64,000 nt of DNA. Origin: Apoderus coryli (Eukaryota > Arthropoda > Insecta > Coleoptera > Attelabidae). Made by a program: the position numbers and the translations under genes. Position 1 is the stretch's first letter; each line of letters begins with the position of its first letter. Shown here one piece after another: positions 11,340 to 22,144 of this stretch. The stretch spans positions 2,356,001 to 2,420,000 of the forward strand of contig OU452207.1 of the NCBI GenBank assembly GCA_911728435.2. The letters run 5' to 3'. A model generated the notes under the pieces. That model ran no database searches, was not told the origin of the DNA, and worked only from the letters and a program-made list of their open reading frames with translations.

Positions 11340-11638
11340 AACTATGATAATACATGCTTATCTCTTCTTTAGACCGACCTGTATGCTTGCAGTGTTTTTC
11401 AAAATGTATTAGGTTAGCCCTGTTGTTTTAGTTTGTCAGTTTCAAAACCATGAGATGTTTTTTTCATGCATCAAAGAGTGTCTTTCCTAACTATGATAAT
11501 ACATACTTATCTATTCTTTGGACCGCCCTGTATGCTTGCAGTGTTTTTCAAAATGTATTAGGTTAGCCCTGTTGTTTTAGTTTGTCAGTTTCAAAACCAT
11601 GAGGCGTTTATTTCATGCATCAAAGAGTGTCTTTCCTA
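11340..11638. repeat. two-copy tandem repeat, period about 149 bp
   Basis: The unit starting AACTATGATAATACAT at 11340 repeats from 11489 with only a few substitutions, including the words GCTTGCAGTGTTTTTC and TTTCATGCATCAAAGAG. A TACAGGGTGTTC word at 11322-11333 immediately precedes the first copy, suggesting duplication of part of a mariner-like end. Confidence 0.8.
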
Positions 11639-12109
11639 ATAGTATACAATGTGTCCAGAAACTAATGGACCAAGCGAAAGCCACAAATTGTAGAGCAGAT
11701 TTCATGGCAAACTTCTAATGCGAAATTGCTTCCGAAAGCAGTTATAGTTTTTAAAAGAAAGCGAAAGCGCCTTTAGCCATTGGAGTGAAAGGTGACAAAG
11801 ATATTTCCCTAAATAGAAGCATTCGTTAGCCATACACTGCTGAATTAAATATGCGAACATAGGCGTCCAAACGGGTATCAACGGACATTTCTAATAAAAA
11901 CTTCTTTGTCACTAACTTTTCGAGAATTCTGAAATCATTCTTAGGAAATATGAGGTATTCTTATCTCAAGATGATAGAATGCTGCATTTTCGAGAAAAAT
12001 TAAGTTTTAGTTTAATATGCGGTTTAACATAGTACCTATCTATTTGATTTACGATTGGTACATTACTTATTTTAACAGTAAAAATTTAAAAAATTAAGTA
12101 GGGTATTAG

Positions 12110-12793
12110 GTATTGTGAGTATTTACAGGGTGTCACAAATATAAGAAATGAATCATAGTTGTGTTTTTTTAAATGGAATGCCCTGTATATGAATATATTT
12201 TGAGATTCCCCGTTCAAAATAAACCTAACTTTCATTAAAGTACATCTCACCTAAACCTGACAGTTTTTTAAATATTTAAATTTTTATAAAAATATAGACA
12301 TAATATGAATGAAAAAATTCACACCTAATTGTTTGTTCTTTTTAAGCCAGTCTGGGCTGATAAATATACCCACTCATCACTTGTTACGCTAAATATAAAA
12401 AGCCCCCAATACTAAATACAGGGTGTCCAATAATATAACTTATATGAACGTAAAGTTAAATTCTAAATAACTTGTTTATTTCAAATGGAACACCCAGTAT
12501 AAGAGGTCAAAATTAGATGCATAAAGTAATTATCTGTCAAATATTATAATACTTTCCTATGAATAACTTTTGACGTTTTTGTGGAAAATGCACATATTCA
12601 TGATATTAGGCGATTTTGAAATTGAATCTCTTAGTTTCATGTAGACCACCCTGTATTTAATGATGCAAAAATTAAAGTTTTCTTATAGATATGTATACTT
12701 ATCTTTAATTTTGCATGGAAGAGGCACACATATTGGCAATAAGAGGAAGAATTTTCAAAATTATAATATTTATCAGCCATGAGAATTTGAGAA
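12110..12793. repeat. left arm of the long inverted repeat
   Basis: Matches the reverse complement of 13418-14293. Shared blocks include GGTTTAGGTGA in reverse (TCACCTAAACC), the conserved TTTTCTTATAGATATGTATA and CAGCCATGAGAATTTGA at the inner end. It contains a sub-block of about 80 bp bounded by TACAGGGTGTCC (12418) and GGAACACCCAGTA. Confidence 0.8.
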
Positions 12794-14280
12794 GAAGAGA
12801 ATACATTTTTGTAATTTAATATTTACTGTCAAATAGTCGGTTGAAAATTCTTACCTAAGAGTTGAGAATTTTTCATAAAACAGTTTTTTATCTGTGACAT
12901 TTGATTTAATTCACTTCAATTCAAAAATGCGAACCTATTCCAAAGGAGAAAGCATACACATGATTTTTATTCTGGGAGAATGGTCCAAAAACGCTTTACT
13001 GGAATCGCGAGTTTACGCTCAAAGGTTCCTGGCGCAAAATCACCCCAAAAAAGCGGTCTTCGAGAGGCTGTTAAGGCAGTTTAACGAAAGATACCACCCA
13101 AATACAGTGCAACTGCATCAAGAACTTTTCAATATTGATTTTAAATCGTGTTGAATTTTGTAAATGGGCCAGGAACAAAATCATCGCAAATGAAAACTTT
13201 TTTAATTTTGAAGGAGCAAATAAATGAAGCGTTTAGAAGCGTTACACCAGATTAAAGTTGTTGAAGGATTAAGAAAAGGATTGAAATGTGCCTAGAGTCC
13301 ATCATTTTGAACATTTATTATAAAATTTATCAGTTTTTATGTAGGTATATCTTGTTATTTAATTTAAGTTAAAAATGTATTTATTTATTATGTTATTGTT
13401 TAAATTATGGTTTGTCAAATTCTCATGGCTGACTTGACGAATATAATTTTGAAAAAGTCTTCCTATACCAATATGTGCTTTTTCCATACATTAAAAAAAT
13501 ATACATATCTATAAGAAAACCTCATAGTGATTAATAGATAATTAATTTCATCACCATCAAATACAGGGTGGTCTACATGAAATTAACAGGTTCAATTAAA
13601 AATTCGCATAATATTATGAATATGTGCATTTTCCACGAAAACGTCAAGAGTTATCCATAGGAAAGTATTATAATATTTGACAGAGAATTACTTTGTGCAT
13701 CTAATTTTTACCTCATATACAGGGTGTTCCATTTGAAATAAACAAGTTATTTAGAATTAAACTTTACGTTCATATAAGTTATATTATTGGACACCCTGTA
13801 TTTAGTATTGGGGATTTTTTATATTTGGCGTAACAAGTGATGAGATATTCATCAGGTGTGAATTTTTTCATTCAAATTATGTCTATATTTTTATTAAAAC
13901 ATAAATATTTAAAAAACTGTCAGGTTTAGGTGAGATGGGCTTTAATGAAATTTAGGTTTATTTTGAACGGGAAATTGATTCATGCCCTGTATATGAATCA
14001 ATTTTTTATACTTGGCGTAACAAGTGATGAGTGGGTATATTTATCAGGCTAGACTGGCTTAAAAAGAACAAACAAATAGGTGTGAATTTTTTCATTCAAA
14101 TTATGTCTATATTTTTATAAAAATTAAAACATTTAAAAAACTGTCAGGTTTAGGTGACATGTACTTAAATGAAAGTTATGTTTATTTTGAACGGGGAATC
14201 TAAAAATATATTCATATACAGGTTATTCCATTTAAAAAAACACAACTATGGTTAATTTCTCATATTTGGGACACCCTGTA
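12124..14280. mobile_element. long-armed mariner-like element, about 2.2 kb
   Basis: The ends TACAGGGTGTCACAAATAT at 12124 and the complement of TACAGGGTGTCCCAAATAT ending at 14280 are near-identical inverted copies. The inversion continues inward for about 670 bp on the left (to 12793) and about 860 bp on the right (from 13418), an extraordinarily long terminal repeat for this class. Similarity runs about 14 bp outside the TACAGGG ends as well. The 625-bp centre encodes a collapsed transposase. The arms contain further ACAGGGTG/CACCCTGT words at 12418, 12646, 13565, 13719 and 13791, so they are themselves mosaics. Confidence 0.8.
12927..13295 (+). pseudogene. internally deleted mariner-like transposase (DUF4817-type N-terminus joined to C-terminus)
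   Basis: An ATG at 12927 opens MRTYSKGESIHMIFILGEW, followed by a YAQRFLAQNHPKKAVFERL stretch, resembling the N-terminal helix-turn-helix domain annotated as DUF4817 in insect IS630/mariner-like transposases. The frame stops at 13152-13154. About 55 bases further on the plus strand reads LKEQINEAFRSVTPD and then VVEGLRKGLKC in a shifted frame, matching the extreme C-terminus of the same type of protein. The whole DDE catalytic core is missing between them. It explains the element as a deletion derivative; product inactive. Confidence 0.65.
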
Positions 14281-14293
14281 TAGACTCACAATA
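13418..14293. repeat. right arm of the long inverted repeat, with an internal duplication
   Basis: Reverse complement of 12110-12793 but longer, because a block of about 200 bp is present twice in tandem: 13820-14008 and 14009-14235, both containing TTGGCGTAACAAGTGATGAG, AAAAAACTGTCAGGTTTAGG and GAACGGG. The left arm has one copy. Confidence 0.8.
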
Positions 14294-14294
14294 T

Positions 14295-15180
14295 TTTTAA
14301 AATGTAGCCATAAATCATTTTTATCGAACCCATGAATAAAACTTCAAGGAAATTAAATAGTTTAACCACAGTATTCCGTGTCGTATGGCGTGAATAACCC
14401 TGTATATACGTTCCAACTACCTAACTGGTGAAATTTTAAACACTATTTAAACCCCTACCAAGGGTATCTTATAATTTTATAATAACTACCAGTCGGGAGT
14501 TCTTGTATTCTCTCTATAGATCATAAAAAATCGGTTGTGTCACCCTAAAACTTTCCTGACTAGTTATAATATAATCAAAAATATATGACCTGCGTAACGA
14601 AACAGAATTTTAATAATTATTATAATTGTATTATTTCCAATAAACTAACGTAACAAACTACTACTACTTTATCCCTTCTTGTATTTATCCTCTAACAGTA
14701 GGTATACCTACATAATATTACCATAGATGTTTATGTATTCTCTGATATTACTGTACCTGGCTAACGTTAATAATCCCTACTCCTAGTACATACGCATATA
14801 CATAATATACTATACCACATACAACTAAATATTAATAATATAAGTACGACAAAACCATTAGATTTTTGTGTCACTGTGTATAAACAGCGCCATCTCTTCA
14901 ATGCTGTCCCAACTACTAATTACTTGTTTGTTGGCTACAGTTATAAAAAAAATATAAGAAAATGGCGGATATTTGAAGAGAAATATGAGGGTTTTTTTTA
15001 TATATGGATATTGTCTAATACAGAAAGTTTTCACGAACAATTTTAATTACAAGTGATTGTTAAATATATAAATTAGGTAATAAAGTAATATTATCATTAT
15101 TAAATATTAGAATCATAGCACAAAATGAGGAAAAAGTTGCTGACTTTGAACTCAATTTATTAAGTAATTATTTATTGTTG
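14295..15180. other. AT-rich interior of the TTAA element
   Basis: No coding frame with family motifs. Words such as CCTACATAATATTACC recur but no array is evident. A 60-codon minus frame at 14858-15040 is not supported. Confidence 0.4.
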
Positions 15181-15186
15181 TAGCCT

Positions 15187-15640
15187 CAAAATACCTTATT
15201 ACCTAATCCAAACCTTAATCTTTAAGACCCTATTAAAATTTTTGCTACCAGATACGTATTAGTAGAGATTTCCATCCACAAAAATATATCTGTAAATTTG
15301 AAAAAATTACCCATGTTTGAACTCAATTTATGAGTTAACTATTTAATCTTTCCGCTTGAAAATACTTCATTACCTAATCCCATCTTTGGTCTTTAAAACC
15401 CTATGAAAATTTTTGCTAGCAGATACGTCTTAGTGGCGTCTACCATGCGCAAAATTATGCCTGCAAAGCGAAATATGATGATTTTCTAACTCTGTTTTTG
15501 AACTAACTATCCAATATTTCAACTTCAAAATACTTCAATACCTAATCCCATCTTTACTCTTTAACTCCCTATCAAAATTTTTGCTATCAGATACGTATTA
15601 GTGGAGTCTACCATGCGCAAAAATAGGTCTGCAAACGATT
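15187..15640. repeat. three diverged tandem copies, period about 170 bp, at the right end of the TTAA element
   Basis: Units start at about 15187, 15358 and 15526 with AAAATAC(C/T)T. Each contains TACCTAATCC, AAAATTTTTGCTA and CAGATACGT(A/C)TTAGT. The last unit ends 20-40 bases before the terminal CCCCTC-TTAA. Subterminal arrays of this kind occur in several TIR element families. Confidence 0.8.
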
Positions 15641-15661
15641 TTATTCAAACGCCCCTCTTAA

Positions 15662-16481
15662 TGGAATCGCGTTGGAGAGTTGTAATGTCATTAAGGACCT
15701 CGGTATTTATGTTGACAGTGAATTGACTTTTAATGACCATGTCTCACATGTTTCGGCAGCTGCACTCAGGATGCTGGGATTCATTTTCCGACAAACAAAG
15801 AATTTTAATAATATAGACCTTAAAACGCTATATTTTGCTTATGTACGGTCCAAATTGGAATATGCCTCAATTGTTTGGTCACCTATGTATCATGTCCATA
15901 TACAGAGGCTTGAGAACATCCAACGCAAATTCTTAAAATATCTGTCATTTAAGCTTGATGGATGTTTTCCATCTCGCGGCTGTAGTCACGGTTTGTTGCT
16001 GAACAGGTTTCAGTTTCAACTATTGTCCGAGCGGCGCATTTATGTTTCTCAAATATTTATCTTCAAATTAATAAACAGTTTGCTGGACTGTCCTCGGTTG
16101 CTTCATCAGATTGGGTTTCGTGTTCCCCGCTTACACGCAAGAGCTTCTGATATATTTTGGGTGCCCCAGGTTCACGCAAACTATGAAACTAGGGCGCCCC
16201 TTTTTCGGTCTTGCAACTACTGCAATCGTCTGACTATCCATGAGAATATTAATTACTTTAATGCATCACTCAATTCATTTAAGCGTGACCTGCGCGGGTA
16301 CTTACAGGCTAATGAAATTGATATTCTTTAGGTAGTTATTTGAGTGGCTATTTTATGTTATACCTTTGTTACTTTTATTAGTTTTATTTTCAATCACCTA
16401 TCATAATATATATTTTTGTTTTGTCTTGTAATTGGGTAGTTATACCTGTTAGACAATAAAGAGATTATTATTATTATTATT
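15662..16481 (+). pseudogene. Jockey-type reverse transcriptase, 3' part of the interrupted copy and its tail
   Basis: Continues the frame broken at 10834: LGIYVDSELTFNDHVSHV, RSKLEYASIVWSP, HVHIQRLENIQRKFLKYL, LLNRFQFQLLSERRIY, LLDCPRLLHQIGFRVPRL and APLFRSCNYCNRL, ending at TAG 16329-16331. This thumb and C-terminal region is uninterrupted. A 3' UTR follows with AATAAAGAG and an (ATT)6-7 tail at 16464-16481, the 3' terminus of the element. Similar ATT tails end four other LINE copies here. Confidence 0.87.
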
Positions 16482-16990
16482 AGTTTTTGTCTCATTGATA
16501 GCATTTCTTCATCGTTAGATTCGACAAACCTTCCCGATTCTAGTGGATCTTCGAAATCTTCAAGACCATCACCGTCTTCGTCTCCAAGCTTCCAGCCCCA
16601 ATCTGTTGCTGTCAGTTCGTTACCCAGCAAAGTCTAAAGCTGATAATATGCCCTGTAACAATGTTGTTCTGCTGCACCTTCTGTGGGTGGGAGATTGGCC
16701 AATATGAAAGAAGATTTGACTCTTGCCAATTGATATTTTTGAAATCTTAATTGGTTCAGTGTTATATCATTTTTACAATTATTAGTAGATTTGATTAATT
16801 GTAATCCTTTTTTTTTATATCTTCTTTGTTCGCATCTTTTTTATAAAAAATATTGGCCAAATTTGACACATTTTTATCGGCTAATAAAGACGATACTTTT
16901 CTTTCCTTTTCCGGCAAATCCGTGTTGTATCGCAACCAGGAAAACAATGGAGAAATGCAACGATATTTTTTAAGGATTCATATTTGAAAC
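16482..16990. other. sequence between LINE tail and inverted repeat
   Basis: The minus strand at about 16500-16630 encodes an acidic stretch, WGWKLGDEDGDGLEDFEDP, which may be a transposase N-terminal fragment but matches nothing I can name. The rest is AT-rich without signal. Confidence 0.35.
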
Positions 16991-16992
16991 TA

Positions 16993-17513
16993 TTAGATCA
17001 TGATTTGCATTTTCTGAGAACATTTACCATAGTAGTGTATATATTTTTTTATACCATCAGAAAGTAGAGATTTCAACAAACAAAAAACACAACAACTGAC
17101 GTGAGAATTTTCGATTGAAAATTAGGGTGCTTTTTCGATATTAAATCAAAATAAGGTGAAAAAATAAATATTTTAAATCAAAAAAATTACTGTATGTTTG
17201 GGACATACGAAGGTAAGTTTTCACCAAATTTCTAGAAAAAATATCTTTTTTTGCAAAAGATAAAAATAAAAAACCAAAAACTCGGTTATTCGAATTTTTC
17301 ACATAAATTTTGAGGTTATGTGAAAAAAATGTTGATACAAAAGTTGTAGATCTTTTCATTACCTACAACTTTGCCATTTACCTTTTTTTCATAGGACTTG
17401 CAGTTTTACCGGAAATCGAGATTAATCGTTTTTTACCCTTAAAAACTCACCCTCTTTGTTATATTCTCTATCTTTTCCAATGGGTATCATCCTACTATAA
17501 TTTTTTTTCACTT
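16993..17513 (-). repeat. 0.55-kb interspersed repeat, right (inverted) copy
   Basis: Reverse complement of 9426-9998 with scattered substitutions and one 45-bp indel. Together the two copies bracket about 7 kb containing the split RT and the TTAA element. Confidence 0.75.
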
Positions 17514-17534
17514 TTTACCATTTTTTAAATTGTC

Positions 17535-17935
17535 TATTAGTCCATCATTCGACGACTAAGAATAGGCCACACTCGAGCAACACATAAATACCTCTTAAGC
17601 AGGGAAACACAACACACACAACATGCTACTTTTGTCACGCTGCTCTAACAGTAAAACACATCCTATCAGAATGCCAAGAACTCCAAGCTACACGTGACCA
17701 GTCAAACATAAGTGGAGACCTCCAAAAAGACCTCAGCTGCTTCAACGTAAGCAACAACATCAACAACATCATACAGTTTCTGAAAACTTCTGGATTGTAC
17801 AACAAAATATAATTAGCTATTCTTCTTAACTGTTAAATGTCTTCTGTTCATGTATATATATATATATGTATGTAATTGTATTATCATATTAATCGAACTT
17901 AGTGTCAATGGCCTTCGATGCCGAGACACTTATTT
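17535..17935 (+). pseudogene. 3' end of an RNase H type LINE (I/R1-like)
   Basis: The plus strand reads LRIGHTRATHKYLL, then in the next frame CHAALTVKHILSECQELQAT and FLKTSGLYNKI followed by TAA at about 17812. RIGHT-RxTH-YLL marks the end of the RNase H domain and the Cys-His-Cys knuckle follows it in ORF2 proteins of I-like elements. One frameshift lies at about 17632. The 3' UTR contains AATGGCCTTCGATGCCGAGA before a T-rich run. Severely 5'-truncated, no RT retained. Confidence 0.75.
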
Positions 17936-17981
17936 TTTTTTCTTTTTTTCGAAAAATAATCCATGACGAGGAGTGAAAGTG

Positions 17982-18079
17982 TAATGGAATGAAAGACGTC
18001 TGCTCCACAATATAATCTTCTTAATCTTGATTTAATTATAGAAGATTATATTGTGGAGCAGACGTCTTTCATTCCATTA
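17982..18079. repeat. perfect 39-bp inverted repeat (hairpin)
   Basis: 17982-18020 is the exact reverse complement of 18041-18079 (arms include GACGTCTGCTCCACAATATA), with a 20-base AT-rich loop. The absence of any mismatch suggests a recent origin. T-rich runs lie upstream and an A-rich run downstream. It could be a small foldback element or a template-switch product. Confidence 0.9.
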
Positions 18080-18084
18080 TTTTT

Positions 18085-18770
18085 TTTTCTTTTCAATAAA
18101 AAAAAAAAAAAATTGTCTATTAGTTATATAAAATATTTTAATATAATTTCCTTAGCTGAAGTATCAAGTTATTTTCGTTCAATACATAAAACGTTTGAAT
18201 TTGATTGCCTTTTCAAGATGACGCGCTCTAAAATTGAAACGACTATCTATAAACAGCTCGTTCTAGCAAAAAAAAAATGGTTGCGATTAAGCAATTTTCT
18301 GCATATATCTATACAACATATACAACGCCTGTCCGCTATCTACGTGGCATAAAAATTTTACTATATGTCGCTGGTATAAAACCGAAACAACAATTTTTAC
18401 ATCCATATGTCCAGATTGGCACTAAAAGTTATATGGGACACTTAAAATGTTTTTCCTATTCGGAGAAATTGTCTACGTTTAAAATTTTTTGTATACAGTG
18501 TAGATGTTTTGCCTTATCTAATCTTCTTCGTCGGACGTCTAGACTTTTTGTGAAACCGGAATCTTTACTCTTTTTCCTTGATTTAATTGGATTTCCAACA
18601 ATTCGTAAGGGGATCTTGCAAACAATGAATGTGAACTTTTTTTTTATAAACTGACCTGAGCAATCACCACCTTCAATATTGTCTCGTCTTTTTGAAACAC
18701 CCCCTGTATTGTATATATGGTATAGTCATGCTGAAACAACAAGGAAATAATGAAAACAAAAAAACAGGCA
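18085..18770. other. low-complexity and intergenic DNA
   Basis: Starts with T- and A-rich runs. Two overlapping plus-strand frames (18053-18352, 18277-18654) have no ATG-led family motif and are strongly AT-biased. An imperfect CACCCCCTGTATTG word lies near 18700. Nothing supported. Confidence 0.4.
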
Positions 18771-18772
18771 AG

Positions 18773-21632
18773 ATACCCAAGTAACAAAATATAGTTCTAG
18801 GAAGGTTGTATATTGGTTCTAGAACCACTTTATGGATTTTGTTTACATATGCCATTAGGTATAAAACAACCTCCTCTAGCCGGCTACACAAACTCCTGGT
18901 GACCAAAAGGGCCCACGCTACAGAACCTCCTGCTAACCTAAAAGTTGTCGACATTTCAGAACCTTAAGGTTAAATATTGAATATTTGTGCAGCTATAATA
19001 TAACCTTTATATATCCTTACTAGCCAATATATAACTGAATTATAGCCTATGAATCACGGCTTTAAAGTTCTAATTTAGCCACTAAAAGGTTCTAACTAGC
19101 TCCTTGCGAATTATCAACTACAACCTATTAGTAAATAGTTGATCTGCGGAAAGCAATCTTAAAACTATTGAGTAAAATATAATACAGACTGCTTCCAATT
19201 TTTGGATTAGTTGGTTAATATACGGTATTATTTCTAGTATTCAAATAAATCTTTGGTAGGTAATATTGTAATGGTAAATTATGATAATTATTTATCATTC
19301 AATATACGTGATATAAAACTGCATGAAATAGCGGACACAAATTGCTGATTTTAATGCGCCTTCTATTTTACTGTCAAAATATTATATAAAAGTAGCATAA
19401 AATTCACGGGCTATCGATATTATTAATATAAATATTTTTTTTAGTTATATTTAAAATACAAGGGAAATATTTTGTTTTTAAAAGTAGTCGAAATTCTAAT
19501 ATACGGAAACCTATGAATATAAAATTATGAAAAAATGTGTTTCCCGAACCTAAAACTACGCAGACTTACATATATTTTCAAAAATATTTTGTTATTTAAC
19601 TATGTCATAATCTTAAAATGGCCGATAGGAAACAAATGCTTATAAGCTTTTGAAATAACCAAAATATAACCTAAGTTGCTTGGAAGTCTGAAAATATACT
19701 AAAATATAACCTTAAGATCAAATTCGTAACCTAAATAATGCTAAATAACACTTTTCAGAACTAATAATTGCCTTTATACAACTCAAGCTTAAAAGTATCC
19801 ATCGCAACTTTCTAACGACCTGTTTAGTATTGTTTTGGATGTGTAGTTGTGATCACGTGCCAGCTTTTATTCATATTTATTATACAGTGTGTCTTTTAAT
19901 TGAAACGGTACACGGTACAAAGTAATAATCGCTTATAAGCTGAAAATGTTCATAGTTTTCTTGTTCTAATAAGTTGACATTAGGGATTGGTTTGTGCCAA
20001 ATAAATGGAAATTGAACACTAATAATATCTAATAAAGTATTAATTTTTATAGTTCGTTTTTAGTTTTTACTAAACGGGATTTTTCTTCTATTGGTGTTTC
20101 AGGAATGTTAAACGTATTTTTAAAATGTTCAAACAACAAAAAATTTGATAATACTGTGCATTCAATTTCTTTGTGCGAATTTAATATTTTGTTGTTGTTT
20201 TTTTGCAAGATATGCCTTTCAAAGTGGTACAAACCATTGAAGAGGGAAAAATCTGTCTCTCAGTTATTCCAAGCATGTGGGAAAATAGGGCAATATTATC
20301 ATGGCCTCCCAGATCCGAAGCCGGAAAAGTCCATGACGAATTATCTGTACCTGGCAAAGGTTGGAAAACGTATATCTGCATAGTTAAAAGAATGTTTTTT
20401 TCGTACAAGGATGCTTGTGGAGAGCAGGAAAGAATGCAAGATCTTGCTGATACGGATGGAGAAAGCGATATAGTGTTGGTAGTTACCAACCTACCTCCGA
20501 TCCTGCAGATTTCAATAATATGCGACACCTGTAAATTGAAATTGAATGTAAAAAAACTACTTGTTCTCTTTAGGTCAAATATACACTATGTTTTTCAAAT
20601 GAAGAAATCTTGAGCGACGCTTTAAATATTTAACTGTTTTTTTAAACTTTGTTACTAAATTGAAGCAAGTATATAATATAGCGACACAAACTTAGAGAAA
20701 AGTTATTCTAAGAAGAAGATCCTCAATGGACTTCATATTAGCTGTAAGATGTTATATATATTTTTCACATATAAAACATTTAAGGGATACATTTACTTTA
20801 TATTTTCCAATGCAGACGCCATCTTTCAGAAATACCAGAAGCTCTTCAACAAATTTTGACAAATATTCATTAATGTCATTAGGCTTGCCTTTACCATAAT
20901 ACAAACCAAGGTTCGAGGGTCCTTAGGCAGCTCGAAATTACTGTTTTTATTTAAAATATTTTGAAAATTGAAATTTGCCTAACCTGCTCATTAGCAATTC
21001 GTTGAAAGTTCTGTCGCACCTTTCTTTTAGAATTTCCACTACGAACTAGCTTTTCGTGAGACATTCTGTATAGATTCAGGAGACGTTGATGTTACCTTCT
21101 GTTTAGTCGAAAACGAGACTAAAAGATAATTTTAGTGACCAAATAGATTTTAAATAAGGGAAGTAGTATTGAGTTATGCCAGAAAGCTTATTTGGTAACC
21201 TATAACGCATCGCTTCAACTAAATAGTCTTTAATCAGTTTTGAAATGGGCTACATGGTTATGGAAAAGTTGTTTAAATGACTTAAAGGCACAAAAAATGC
21301 GAAGTTATAATTAGATTCTAAACTAGCAGCAAAAAAAACTTATAAGTCTTATTTTGGCATTTAAGTGACTAAAAAATGCCTTATTTATAACCATTTCAAA
21401 ACCTTAAGGTTTTAGAACTACTAGGTCCTAAAACTCCTCATATATATAGTTGATTTAACGTTTTTCAAACATGTTTCAAGCTATATGTATGATTTCATAG
21501 TTCTAAGACCAACAAGCACAATATATTACCTATGTATAGTTTTTAAGCTTAAGAAAAAGGTACACATTACCCATTTATAACCTTAAGGCAATTTTAAAGT
21601 CTTCCTCCTTTAATAAATGTTACTTGGGTATA
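18773..21632. mobile_element. 2.86-kb TIR element with a single coding remnant
   Basis: CCCAAGTAACA at about 18776-18786 is inverted at about 21617-21628 (TGTTACTTGGG), with TA on both outer sides. Self-complementary words containing ACCTTAAGGT lie near both ends (18960-18971 and 21406-21421), and related CCTTAAG words recur at 19712 and 21585. The interior has one recognisable reading frame (20212-20613). Superfamily unassigned. Ends are short, so the boundary call is moderately secure. Confidence 0.6.
20212..20613 (+). pseudogene. transposon-associated protein fragment, resembling the N-terminus of DUF4806 proteins
   Basis: The ATG at 20212 follows a pyrimidine-rich run and CAAG, so it may start an exon. 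The product has SVIPSMWENRAILSWPP, then GKGWKTYICIVKRMFFSY and LADTDGESD, the order of conserved words at the start of insect and cnidarian DUF4806-type proteins that are often carried by transposons. After about residue 85 the match is lost, probably at an intron or truncation. Function unknown. It is the only coding sequence in the surrounding TIR element and may be a captured or residual element gene. Confidence 0.45.
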
Positions 21633-21639
21633 CAAATAC

Positions 21640-22135
21640 AAGACATTTTTTATGTGCCAAATTGGCCCTCATAATACCCGACTCCCGCAAACTTTTACCA
21701 AACGTACGATGGCTGTTTTTGGAATATTATCATTTTCATTATCATCCTTACTAATGGCCACCATTACCATGGGAATTATTGCAGCTCTCGAATCGCTAAC
21801 CTAACAACGTTCTTTTCTCTTTTTTTTTCCTTTCTTATAATTTCTTCAATTCATTCCACATGTTTGCTTTTAGCTTTTTTGCTAACGCAACTTTGAAGTA
21901 TTGTTTTCTCAACAATTGTTCATTTCTTTTTGACAGAGTATACAATAAAATATATAGTTTTGAAGTCAAAGACTTTTCTTTCATGAACAAACAAAAAGTC
22001 CGAAAAATATGAAGGCGATTTCTTCATCATTGGACTTAAATTTCTTTCCAGCAAGCATTCTGTTGAGATCTGAGAACAGCAAGAACCCCAATTCATTCAA
22101 TTTTGCCATGCATAGTTTACATCGATTCTCATTTC
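21640..22135. other. intergenic DNA
   Basis: No family motif in any frame; the 62-codon frame at 22009-22197 only becomes meaningful near its end, where LINE sequence begins. Confidence 0.45.
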
Positions 22136-22144
22136 AGGGGGTAC

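Larger units (their letters stand above)
10831..15661. mobile_element. 4.8-kb TTAA-flanked element inserted in the reverse transcriptase
   Basis: TTAA occurs at 10831-10834 and 15658-15661. Immediately inside, GAGGGG on the left faces CCCCTC on the right, giving short inverted ends. Removing the element and one TTAA joins the RT frame (HNYIL to GIALESCNVIKDLG), a clean empty site. TTAA specificity is known for piggyBac and Kolobok elements; no such transposase is visible inside, so it is non-autonomous, and its class is an inference. The interior contains tandem repeats, a nested mariner-like element (12124-14280) and a 170-bp triple repeat at the right end. Confidence 0.75.

Noticed and set aside
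18053..18654. Two overlapping plus-strand frames of 99 and 125 codons
   Set aside because: Begin in homopolymer runs, overlap in different frames, and show no family signature.
20181..20528. 115-codon minus-strand frame
   Set aside because: Antisense to the DUF4806-like frame; codon composition and motif support the plus strand.
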